Source of the DNA: Acidimicrobiaceae bacterium
GTDB taxonomy: Bacteria; Actinomycetota; Acidimicrobiia; Acidimicrobiales; RAAP-2
DNA length: 32,313 nt
NCBI GenBank assembly: GCA_027315005.1
Contig: DAHUZT010000100.1
Location: 1 to 32,313 of the forward strand
Direction of reading: 5' to 3'
The notes under the pieces were generated by a model that saw only the letters and a list, made by a program, of their open reading frames with translations, searched no databases and had not been told where the DNA came from. The position numbers were made by a program, and so were the translations under genes. Below, piece after piece: positions 22,508-29,779 of this stretch. Within the stretch, counting starts at the first letter, position 1. The number at the start of each line of letters is the position of its first letter.

Positions 22508-23705
22508 CCTTGCCGGAGATCTGGTCCGACGAGTCGCCGATCGACTGCCAGTCGGTACTCTCGAAGTCGACGGGCCGATGGGCCGCTCCACATTTGGGGA
22601 AGGCGAACCCGCCGTGCGGGTCGCCCTGCATGAAGAACGCGCCCTGTCCTCGCTCCTGTTCCACGGATCGGTGGGTCTTGCCGAATCGTACGTCGCCGGC
22701 TGGTGGGACGCCGACGACCTGACCGGATTCATCCGGCTCCTGCTTCGGAACCTGACGACGCCGATCCGGTGGCTCGACCGAATGGGACGGCTGATCGACC
22801 GACCGTACACCCGGCTCCATCAGCTCCGACCACCGAGCCGTGCGTCGGATCGCGAGAACGTCCGTGCCCATTACGACCTCCCCCCGGAGCTGTTCGAGGT
22901 GATGCTGGATGACACCATGCTCTATTCGTGCGGCATCTTCGCCGACGAGCACGCCACCCTCTTCGATGCGCAGGTCGCCAAGGTGGATCGGGTCTGCACC
23001 AAGCTCGATCTCAGGCCCAGCGATCACGTCCTCGAGATCGGCTCGGGATGGGGCGGCTTCGCGTTGAGGGCCGCCCGGGAGTTCGGTTGCCGGGTGACCA
23101 CGACCACCGTCTCCCACGAACAGTTCCTCACCAGCAAAGAACGGGTGGCCGAAGCCGGTCTCAGTGACCGGATCACGGTCCTCGAGGAGGACTACCGGGA
23201 CCTAGCCGGCGACTACGACAAGCTCGTATCCCTCGAGATGATCGAGGCGGTCGACTGGCGTCGTCACGATGCCTACTTCGCCACCTGTGGCCGCCTGCTG
23301 AAACCGGAGGGCGCGATGCTGCTCCAAGCCATCGTCATCGAAGGGCGGAGCTACCAGCGGGCGCGCCAGCACGCCGATTTCGTCCGCCGGATGATCTTTC
23401 CTGGTGGGTGCATCCCCTCGATCACCGCAATCCTCGACAGTGTGGCCCGGAAGACCGATCTCCGACTGTTCGATCTCGAGGACATCGGATGCCACTATCC
23501 ACGTACCCTCCGCCATTGGGACGAGAGGGTGTCGGCCGGTACCGGAGAACTCAAGACCGGGGGAATCGACGAGGGGTTTCTCCGGCTCTGGCACCTCTAC
23601 CTCTGCTATTGCGAGGCCGCCTTCCTCGAACGCCACATCAGCGACGTCCAGATGCTGCTGACCGCACCGGGATACCGGCCTCCACCGGGAAGCCGCACCT
23701 GGTGA
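22500..23705 (+). CDS. Cyclopropane-fatty-acid-synthase-type SAM methyltransferase
   Basis: A 401-aa enzyme of the CFA synthase/mycolic-acid methyltransferase family, acting on the double bond of an unsaturated acyl chain in membrane lipid. The SAM-binding motif is VLEIGSGWGG (177-186). HYDLPPELFEVMLDDTMLYSCGIF (124-147) and QAIVIEGRSYQRARQHADFVRRMIFPGG carry the substrate and bicarbonate site residues of CFA synthases. The product could be a cyclopropane or a methyl-branched chain; enzymes in comparable gene sets of proteobacteria make methylated precursors of furan fatty acids, so that is a real alternative. The GTG at 22500 overlaps DUF1365 by 8 bp, and the stop overlaps the photoreceptor gene as GTGA. 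Confidence 0.92.
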   Translation: MVDLAGDLVRRVADRLPVGTLEVDGPMGRSTFGEGEPAVRVALHEERALSSLLFHGSVGLAESYVAGWWDADDLTGFIRLLLRNLTTPIRWLDRMGRLIDRPYTRLHQLRPPSRASDRENVRAHYDLPPELFEVMLDDTMLYSCGIFADEHATLFDAQVAKVDRVCTKLDLRPSDHVLEIGSGWGGFALRAAREFGCRVTTTTVSHEQFLTSKERVAEAGLSDRITVLEEDYRDLAGDYDKLVSLEMIEAVDWRRHDAYFATCGRLLKPEGAMLLQAIVIEGRSYQRARQHADFVRRMIFPGGCIPSITAILDSVARKTDLRLFDLEDIGCHYPRTLRHWDERVSAGTGELKTGGIDEGFLRLWHLYLCYCEAAFLERHISDVQMLLTAPGYRPPPGSRTW

Positions 23706-24670
23706 GCGCGTCAACAGCCGGTGGCGCGGACCGGGTGGGACTGCCCGAAGCCGCGGCAATGCTCGGCGTCCATTACATGACAGCCTACCGGTACGTACGT
23801 ACCGGAAGGCTGCCGGCAACCACGGTCGACGGGATTTGGCACATCGCTCGCTCGGACGTCGACCTGCTACGCCACCGATCTGCACGCCCGAGGAAGAGGC
23901 GTGTCGGTGGATCGCGGGAGCGGTCGGCGTCGCTCTACCGTGAACGGGCCATCTCCGGAGATGAGGCGGGGGCGCTGGCGGTATGCGAGGAGGCACTGGC
24001 CACCTGGGCAACCCCCATGGACCTGGATCTCCAGGTGGTCGCCCCTGCGATGCGACGCATCGGCGACCTCTGGAATGCCGGGGAGCTGCGGATCGCCGAT
24101 GAGCACCGGGCCAGCGCGGTCACCACCAGGGTGCTCGGGCGCCTCGGATCCGCCTTCGTCGGTCCGGGCCGGACCCGGGGAACGGTCGTGCTCGGCGCCG
24201 TCGAGGATGACCATCATGCCCTACCGGTGATGCTGGCCGCCGATCTGCTGCGCGCCGAACAGATCCGGGTGGTCGATCTCGGTGCCGACGCCCCTCCCGA
24301 GGCCTTCGCGGTTACCGCATCGGAAGCGGATCGGCTGTCGGTGGTAGCGATCGGAACGACCTTGTCCGGGATGCTCCAGGTGGTCGGTTCCACCGTGGAC
24401 GCGGTCCGCAGGGTACGCCCTGACGTGACCATCGTCGTCGGCGGGGCCGGGGTAGAGAGCGCCGAGCTGGCAGCCGCCGTGGGCGCCGATGGCTGGTCCG
24501 GCCCCGACGGCTGCGGGTTGGTCGAGCTGATCACCACCGTCGTTCGCACCACGGCACGAGAGGATGGCCGGAGCCGCGGGCCGGCTCCGAGTGCAGGAAG
24601 ACCGGTTGCCTCGGAATCCCAGACGGCACCGGTTGGTTCTGATCACGCCGACGACCCCCGATTGCAGTGA
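23702..24670 (+). CDS. Cobalamin-binding photoreceptor-type regulator (CarH/LitR-like sensor, HTH_17 DNA-binding domain)
   Basis: A 322-aa regulator with three parts. Residues 12-57 are a helix-turn-helix of the excisionase/HTH_17 kind (LPEAAAMLGVHYMTAYRYVRTGRLP then DGIWHIARSDVDLL), not the MerR winged helix of classical CarH. Residues about 75-150 form the four-helix cobalamin cap with the W-x9-EH signature: Trp124, Glu134 and His135. Residues about 160-285 are a B12-binding Rossmann domain, where His171 (in EDDHH) is the likely lower ligand; VVAIGTTLSGM and VVGGAGVES follow. A Ser/Pro-rich tail ends the protein. By analogy, adenosylcobalamin would hold it on DNA in the dark and light would release it. 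The GTG at 23702 overlaps the methyltransferase stop, so it is the last gene of the operon and probably autoregulated. Confidence 0.88.
   Translation: MSASTAGGADRVGLPEAAAMLGVHYMTAYRYVRTGRLPATTVDGIWHIARSDVDLLRHRSARPRKRRVGGSRERSASLYRERAISGDEAGALAVCEEALATWATPMDLDLQVVAPAMRRIGDLWNAGELRIADEHRASAVTTRVLGRLGSAFVGPGRTRGTVVLGAVEDDHHALPVMLAADLLRAEQIRVVDLGADAPPEAFAVTASEADRLSVVAIGTTLSGMLQVVGSTVDAVRRVRPDVTIVVGGAGVESAELAAAVGADGWSGPDGCGLVELITTVVRTTAREDGRSRGPAPSAGRPVASESQTAPVGSDHADDPRLQ
23788..23805. repeat. Perfect 18-bp palindrome inside the photoreceptor gene
   Basis: CCGGTACGTACGTACCGG equals its own reverse complement. It covers codons for residues 29-35 in the recognition-helix region (YRYVRTG). Its central GTACGTAC also forms the core of the palindrome at 24695-24704 upstream of the TauE/SafE gene. 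Confidence 0.7.
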
Positions 24671-24677
24671 ATGGTGG

Positions 24678-24706
24678 TTGCATCGGATCTCATTTGTACG
24701 TACATT
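24678..24706 (+). promoter_or_regulatory. Promoter of the TauE/SafE operon with operator over the -10
   Basis: TTGCAT (24678-24683), a 17-bp spacer and TACATT (24701-24706) make a good promoter. The start codon at 24714 is 7 nt past the -10, so the transcript is probably leaderless; no Shine-Dalgarno sequence is present. The perfect palindrome TGTACGTACA (24695-24704) overlaps the -10. TGTACA-type half-sites are used by CarH/LitR regulators, and the photoreceptor gene ends 43 bp upstream. Confidence 0.55.
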
Positions 24707-24713
24707 ATGACAT

Positions 24714-25553
24714 ATGGACTTGCTGACCTTCGTGGTCCTGCTGTTCGTCATCTCGGTGGCAGCCGGAATACTCGGCTCACTGGTCGGCCTGGGTGGGGGG
24801 ATCGTCATCGTGCCCGTGCTGACCATCATCTTCGGGGTCGACATCAGGCTGGCGATCGGCGCATCCCTCATCTCAGTCATCGCCACCTCCAGTGGGGCGG
24901 GCGCCACCTACGTGCGGGAGCGGATCACCAATCTGCGCGCGGGGATGTTCCTCGAGGTGGCCACCACCACCGGGGCGGTCACCGGGGCATACCTCACCAC
25001 CCTGCTTCCCGGACGGTTCCTCTTCGTCCTGTTCGGTTTGGTGTTGCTCTACTCCGGGTTCGCCGTCTACCGGAAGCGACATGCCGCGCCGGTCCTGACC
25101 GTATCCAAGGACCGGATCGCGAATTCCCTCAACCTCCATGGCTCCTACTACGACGATGCGGAGCACCGGGAGATCTCCTACAAGGTCACCGGCACCCCCA
25201 CCGGTCTGTCCATGATGTACGTGGCCGGCATGGTATCGGCTCTACTGGGCATCGGGTCGGGTGCGCTGAAGGTCCCGGCCATGGACCTGGCCATGCACAT
25301 GCCGATGAAGGTCTCGACCGCCACCAGCAATTTCATGATCGGGGTCACCGCTGCCGCCAGCGCCGGGTTCTACTTCGCACGCGGACAGATCGACCCGTAC
25401 ATCGCCGCTCCGGTGGCCGCCGGGGTGCTCGGCGGAGCCATCGTCGGTGCCAGACTGCTCGGGCGCCTTCGGGGGAGAACCGTCCGGCTCATCTTCGTGA
25501 CGGTGCTGGTCGTCATCGCCGCCGAGATGCTCCAGCGGGGAGTGGTCGGATGA
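24714..25553 (+). CDS. TauE/SafE-family membrane exporter
   Basis: A 279-aa polytopic membrane protein with about 8 helices in two repeats. The family's opening GSLVGLGGGIVIVPVL (23-38) and the second-repeat GIGSGALKVPAMDLAMHMPMKVSTATSNFMIGVTA are clear. Members move sulfite, sulfonates or related anions; the substrate here is not shown. The ATG at 24714 directly follows the promoter and palindrome. The stop overlaps the DUF1634 ATG (ATGA). Many genomes pair TauE/SafE with DUF1634, so the two may form one complex. Confidence 0.9.
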   Translation: MDLLTFVVLLFVISVAAGILGSLVGLGGGIVIVPVLTIIFGVDIRLAIGASLISVIATSSGAGATYVRERITNLRAGMFLEVATTTGAVTGAYLTTLLPGRFLFVLFGLVLLYSGFAVYRKRHAAPVLTVSKDRIANSLNLHGSYYDDAEHREISYKVTGTPTGLSMMYVAGMVSALLGIGSGALKVPAMDLAMHMPMKVSTATSNFMIGVTAAASAGFYFARGQIDPYIAAPVAAGVLGGAIVGARLLGRLRGRTVRLIFVTVLVVIAAEMLQRGVVG

Positions 25554-26065
25554 ACCAGTCCGATGGAGGAGACGCGGGAGCCCCCATTGGCCGGGCAGAT
25601 GGCTCGGCCCGGCCTCCCGCCCGTGACGGCGCCGTCGAGCCGGTGGCCCAGGATGGTCCATCCGTACCCGAGGACCGGAAAGTCCGGCAGGCGGAGCTGG
25701 CCATCAGCCTCGTCCTCCGGGTGGGTGTGGGCCTGGCGGTGATCCTCGTGGTGACCGGTCTGATCGTGGTCTTCGCCAGGCTGGGTGGCCAAGTACCGAC
25801 TGGTCATCGGCATTCCTACAAGGCCTACACCTCGCTCACCACGCCGTTCCCCCGCTCCGTCTCCCAGCTCCTTACGTCCATCGCCAGCGGCGAAGGGCAG
25901 GGGATCATCGAGCTCGGCCTGGTGGTTCTGCTCCTGACTCCCGTGCTCCGGGTGGCAGTCGGCGTGCTCACGTTCCTCTATGAAGAAGACATCCGGATGG
26001 CATTGATCACCTTGTTCGTACTCATCGTGCTTCTCGGGTCCTTCGTCATCGGAGGCGCGTCGTGA
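25550..26065 (+). CDS. DUF1634 membrane protein
   Basis: A 171-aa protein with a disordered N-terminal about 45 residues and three predicted helices: AISLVLRVGVGLAVILVVTG (about 50-75), GIIELGLVVLLLTPVLRVAVGV (about 115-138), and MALITLFVLIVLLGSFVIGG (about 148-168). The order and the TPVLRV segment fit DUF1634. Its function is unknown. Its constant association with TauE/SafE, with an ATGA overlap here, suggests an accessory subunit. The stop overlaps the GntR GTG. Confidence 0.82.
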   Translation: MNQSDGGDAGAPIGRADGSARPPARDGAVEPVAQDGPSVPEDRKVRQAELAISLVLRVGVGLAVILVVTGLIVVFARLGGQVPTGHRHSYKAYTSLTTPFPRSVSQLLTSIASGEGQGIIELGLVVLLLTPVLRVAVGVLTFLYEEDIRMALITLFVLIVLLGSFVIGGAS

Positions 26066-26850
26066 GATCGGTCACCCCTGTCCTCGACCGCTCGCCAGGG
26101 AAGGCAGGACGGTCCCCACAGCCACCCCGATCGCTCGATCGCTCCAGCCCCCTTCCGCTCTGGTCCCAACTCGTCGACGATCTCCGGTTGCGCGTGGCCA
26201 GAGGCGAATTCGACCAGGCCTTCCCAACCGAGTCGATCCTCGGGCAATCCTATGGCGTCAGTCGCCAGACCGTGCGGGAGGCGCTTCGCCATCTGACCCA
26301 GGACGGCCTCCTCATCCGGGAGCGAGGAAGGGGGACGACCCTCGCCGTGCCGCAGCTCGAACAACCCTTACACGCCCTCTACAGCCTTGCCCAGAGCGTC
26401 ACCGAGCGGGGATGGCGTGAGCACAGCGAGGTGCGGGGACTGTCGACCGAGCCGGCCGGGGTTCACGCCGCGCCACTGGAGCTGGATGCAGACGATCCCG
26501 TCCTCGCCCTCCAGCGATTGCGGTTCGCCGCCGACGAACCCTTGTCATTCGACCGATCGTGGCTCCCGGCCGACTTGGCAGGCGGCCTGGTGGATGCCGA
26601 TCTCTCCACCGGCATGCTCTACGACCATCTCGTGGAGCACTGCGAGGTGCGGGTGACGGGAGGAACCGAGGTGATCAGGCCGCGGAACCCGACCTCCGAC
26701 GAACGCCGCCTGCTGCACCTTCCCAGGTCCGAAGCCATCTTCCAGGTCGAACGGTTGGTGTTCGCCGGAGATCGACCGGTCGAATTCCGGATCAGCCACA
26801 TCCGGGGCGACCGCTACGCCTTCCGCGCCGAGTGGCCCGGACACGCCTGA
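26062..26850 (+). CDS. GntR-family regulator with UTRA ligand domain (HutC subfamily)
   Basis: A 262-aa repressor-type protein. The winged helix-turn-helix (about 32-95) includes PLWSQLVDDLRLRVARGEF, TESILGQSYGVSRQTVREALRHLTQDGLLIRERGRGT. The UTRA domain (about 110-255) ends in the typical IFQVERLVFAGDRPVEFRISHIRGDRYAF. The GTG at 26062 overlaps the DUF1634 stop (GTGA), so it is co-expressed with the exporter pair and is a likely local regulator of the promoter at 24.7 kb. The palindrome there could therefore be its operator instead of the photoreceptor's. It converges on asnB with only a 9-bp gap. Confidence 0.9.
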   Translation: MRSVTPVLDRSPGKAGRSPQPPRSLDRSSPLPLWSQLVDDLRLRVARGEFDQAFPTESILGQSYGVSRQTVREALRHLTQDGLLIRERGRGTTLAVPQLEQPLHALYSLAQSVTERGWREHSEVRGLSTEPAGVHAAPLELDADDPVLALQRLRFAADEPLSFDRSWLPADLAGGLVDADLSTGMLYDHLVEHCEVRVTGGTEVIRPRNPTSDERRLLHLPRSEAIFQVERLVFAGDRPVEFRISHIRGDRYAFRAEWPGHA

Positions 26851-26859
26851 TACACCGGT

Positions 26860-28494
26860 TCAGCGCGGATCAGGCGATGGTGGGCCGGAGGTTCGGATGA
26901 CCGGACCAGTCCCCGCCTTACGGAGTCCGGGAAGGGATTTGACCGCGCCGGTGACGTTCCATTTGAGCGCGCCCGCAAAATCTCGAAGGTGCTCTCGAAC
27001 GCTGTAGTCCGCGCGGAGATCCCTGCCGGCCAGTGCCTGGTCGAAGTCGATAGCACGATCGTCGACCACCACAGAGAAGTCGCGGCGCATGGGCTCCCAG
27101 GCGTCGTATCCATAGGACCGGTGTAGGGCGGCAAATCGCGGACGGTACAGCCGGATCCGCTCGTGCAATCCTGTCGAGTGGGAGAGCGGGTTCTTCCTAC
27201 GTTCTCGTACGTATCCCGGCAATACGTCGGAGAAGGCGTGCCGGAGGATCCACTTCTCCTGACCGTCTCGAACCTTGAGGGCGGTCGGTATCCGCATCGC
27301 CAGCTCGGCTACCGACAGATCGAGGAAAGGCACCCGGCATTCGACCGAATGGGCCATGCTCGTACGGTCCACCCGTTGAAGCTCGGTCCGGCTGAGATTG
27401 CGGAGGTTGTGTTGGAACAGCTGCTGGCCCCAGCGTTCGCCCATCGATCGATACATGTCGTATCCGCCGAAGAGCTCGTCGGAGCCGTCGCCTGAGAGGA
27501 CCACCCGGACTCCGCTGCGCTGGATCAGCCCGAAGATCCGGTTCGACACCACGGCATTGATAACGTCTCCATACTCGGTCAGCTCGCCGGTACGCACCGC
27601 TTCACGGATGTCCTCGAACCTGATGTCCCTCGGTCGCAACTCGAGGAGTTCGTGTGACACCTTGAGATCTCGCGCCACCCGTCGGGCATACTCCAGATCT
27701 TCGCTCTCGGGAGTTCCGATGGTGAAAGCCACACAATCGGGATGCATCTCTCGAACCTGGAGCATCACCAAGGTGCTGTCGAGCCCACCCGACAGGATCA
27801 CGCCGACCGGCAGATCCGTCGCCACCCGCACCCGGATGCTGTCTTCGAGGGCGGATCGGACCTGCTTGGCGACCTCGTGCTCGTCGGTGATCTGCGGGAG
27901 ATCGTCCCCGAGACGCAGCAGATCGACGTAGGGCACCAGCTCTGGCGGTTTGCACCCTACGGACCAGCCATGATGGCCGGGAGGAACCTCGTGGATGGCA
28001 GCTCCGACACCCACCAGGGCCTTCACCTCCGAAGCCACGTGGAGCAGCGACCCCCGTATCGACCAGAAGAGTGGTTTTACGCCGACCGGGTCCCTGGCCA
28101 CGAAGGCGCGCTGATCGTGCCGATCGACGATCGCGAACGCGAACTCGCCTCTCAGGCGCGCGACCGCGGATTCACCCCACTGTAGAAACGCCTCGAGGAC
28201 CACTTCGGTGTCGCTGATGGTCCGGAAGGTACGTCCGAGTCCCTGGAGCTCGTCTCGAAGCTCTAGAAAGTTGAACACCTCTCCGTTGTAGCAACACGCC
28301 CATCGCCCATCCGTCGATACCCAAGGCTGAATGGCGCGCTCCCGGTCGACGATGCGGAGCCGCCGTGTCCCGAGCAGCGCACGGGGGTCCCGGAGTGTCT
28401 CGGTGACGTCACCTCGGGGTTCGAGGGCATCCAACATGGACGCAAAGATGTCGCCATCCGGATTTGCACCGATCACGAGTGCGATCCCGCACAT
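26860..28494 (-). CDS. Glutamine-dependent asparagine-synthetase-like amidotransferase
   Basis: A 544-aa class II glutamine amidotransferase. Removal of Met exposes the catalytic Cys2 (MCGIALVIG), which fixes the start at ATG 28494 rather than the upstream in-frame codon at 28539. The glutaminase domain (about 1-190) has RLRIVD (45-50), YNGE (69-72) and SDTEV (94-98). The synthetase domain has the ATP-binding PP-loop SGGLDS (235-240), LSGDGSDELFGGY and SVECRVPFLD. The product could be asparagine. Similar enzymes (LtsA of Corynebacterium) amidate peptidoglycan diaminopimelate, and that reading fits the neighbouring VanY-like protein and MurJ; this is inference. It starts 4 bp after the preceding gene. 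Confidence 0.9.
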   Translation of the reverse strand: MCGIALVIGANPDGDIFASMLDALEPRGDVTETLRDPRALLGTRRLRIVDRERAIQPWVSTDGRWACCYNGEVFNFLELRDELQGLGRTFRTISDTEVVLEAFLQWGESAVARLRGEFAFAIVDRHDQRAFVARDPVGVKPLFWSIRGSLLHVASEVKALVGVGAAIHEVPPGHHGWSVGCKPPELVPYVDLLRLGDDLPQITDEHEVAKQVRSALEDSIRVRVATDLPVGVILSGGLDSTLVMLQVREMHPDCVAFTIGTPESEDLEYARRVARDLKVSHELLELRPRDIRFEDIREAVRTGELTEYGDVINAVVSNRIFGLIQRSGVRVVLSGDGSDELFGGYDMYRSMGERWGQQLFQHNLRNLSRTELQRVDRTSMAHSVECRVPFLDLSVAELAMRIPTALKVRDGQEKWILRHAFSDVLPGYVRERRKNPLSHSTGLHERIRLYRPRFAALHRSYGYDAWEPMRRDFSVVVDDRAIDFDQALAGRDLRADYSVREHLRDFAGALKWNVTGAVKSLPGLRKAGTGPVIRTSGPPSPDPR

Positions 28495-28498
28495 GCGC

Positions 28499-29344
28499 TC
28501 AGCCTGCGCTCGACTGGGCGAACTCCTGTCGGAGAGCACCCATTGCCGCGGGATTGATGCAGATGTGCCAGGCCTGTCCCTCGTCGATCACATTGATCAG
28601 GCTCTGCTCCTGGTACTCGTTGAGCAGGGCCTTCAGCGTATCGGCCGCGCCGAAACGCTCGAACCACCTGACCTCGACATCGATAGCGTGTCCGGTGCAG
28701 TGCGCACTGGGGAGGAAGGCCGAGTACCCGAGGCTCCTCAGGTGAAGCTGATGCTGCTCGCTGCGCACGAGACTGGTCACCCACAGCGCTGGATGATCGG
28801 AGCCGAGGGATCGGGCACAGTCGGAGCCCAGCCGGTTCAGGAGGGCGACTCCTTCCGGTCTCGATCGCGTGAAGCGGAGCCCCGAAGCGTGTGGCCGTCT
28901 TGCCGGAAGCAAGCGACGCTGCACCCAGGCGGCCCCACGGCTCGGCCAGGTCACTGGCTGACGACGGTAGCGGAATCGAAGTCGCTGCAAGTTCCGCAGG
29001 GCGTCGAGATCGACCAATTCCGAAGTCCCGCAGATGTCCGAGTCGGTCTGGAACGTCGGGGTATCGCCCCACCAGAGGGCGTCGATCCGTGAGAGGAGAA
29101 AGACTTCGACCAGCATCGTGCGGTCCACCAGAGAACTGGCCAGGTCTGGCCGGAAGTTCATCGCCTCCTCCATGAGGGAGTCGGCTACGCCGGTCAAGCC
29201 TGGACCGAGACGATCGAGTAGACCGCTCAAATCTGGCTCCACGAGGACCGACTCGATTCGCGCCCGCACCTTCTCGTGGTCGGAGTCCTCGAGCATCGAG
29301 GCGATCTGGTCGGCCACCTCGCCGACGGCATTCCGGTACTGCAT
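28499..29344 (-). CDS. M15 (VanY-like) zinc-peptidase-fold protein, DUF5715-like
   Basis: A 281-aa protein whose C-terminal third has the marks of the DD-carboxypeptidase/Hedgehog (M15) fold: VTSLVRSEQHQ, compare the TSGYRS...Q of VanY; SAHCTGHAIDVEV, the SxHxxGxAxD zinc motif with His215 and Asp222; and DEGQAWHICI, the WH motif with His260. All three zinc ligands are present. The N-terminal about 190 residues are helical and unrecognised. There is no signal peptide or membrane anchor, which is odd for an enzyme acting on peptidoglycan outside the cell. I recall DUF5715 proteins with this pattern. The start is uncertain: ATG 29344 or TTG 29383, neither with a ribosome-binding site. The gene is joined to asnB (4-bp gap) and divergent from murJ. 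Confidence 0.7.
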   Translation of the reverse strand: MQYRNAVGEVADQIASMLEDSDHEKVRARIESVLVEPDLSGLLDRLGPGLTGVADSLMEEAMNFRPDLASSLVDRTMLVEVFLLSRIDALWWGDTPTFQTDSDICGTSELVDLDALRNLQRLRFRYRRQPVTWPSRGAAWVQRRLLPARRPHASGLRFTRSRPEGVALLNRLGSDCARSLGSDHPALWVTSLVRSEQHQLHLRSLGYSAFLPSAHCTGHAIDVEVRWFERFGAADTLKALLNEYQEQSLINVIDEGQAWHICINPAAMGALRQEFAQSSAG

Positions 29345-29779
29345 CAGGTCGAGTTGCGGGGGCAACTGGTGGGAGCGGGACAAGTTTCGTCAGGTGCCGT
29401 CGTAAGGGGTCCATCCGGGCTATCCGGACGCCCGGCGGAGAGGTCGCTTGGGACGACACCGTAGCCGGACACGACCGCCCACCGCGGCGCATCGCCGGTC
29501 CATCGCGGAACTGCAGGTTGGGAGGTGACCGCCGCTTGCCCACACGGCTGGTATGGGGCTGATTCGGGTACGTGTGACATGATCGTCATTCGTCGTCGGG
29601 CCCCCCGGACGACGATGTCGGGTGCCTGATGGGCTGGTGTTACCCTGCGACGGACGCACGTCCAAGCAGGCTCGGAGTGGTTCAGCACGCCGCAGAACGG
29701 CGGAGAGGGGCGGAATCGAGGCGGTGGGTGGGACTGTCGCCCATCGAGGTTATCCGCATCGAGATGAGCTGAGACAGAC
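29345..29779. promoter_or_regulatory. Divergent intergenic region between the M15-like gene and murJ
   Basis: About 400 bp without a convincing gene; open frames here are short and composition-driven. The clearest element is the hairpin at 29591-29614. A TACCCT at 29641-29646 fits a TAnnnT -10 for murJ, but no -35 is evident. Both divergent promoters must lie here. Confidence 0.4.
29591..29614. other. Strong hairpin upstream of murJ
   Basis: CGTCGTC and GACGACG pair over 7 bp, and the inner GGG and CCC add further pairs. The stem is GC-rich and has no U-run. It may be a regulatory structure or a transcription barrier between the divergent genes. Confidence 0.5.

Noticed and set aside
23702-24670. 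B12-binding protein as a methionine synthase or mutase subunit
   Set aside because: The N-terminal HTH and the W-x9-EH cap motif mark a regulator. No catalytic partner domain is present.
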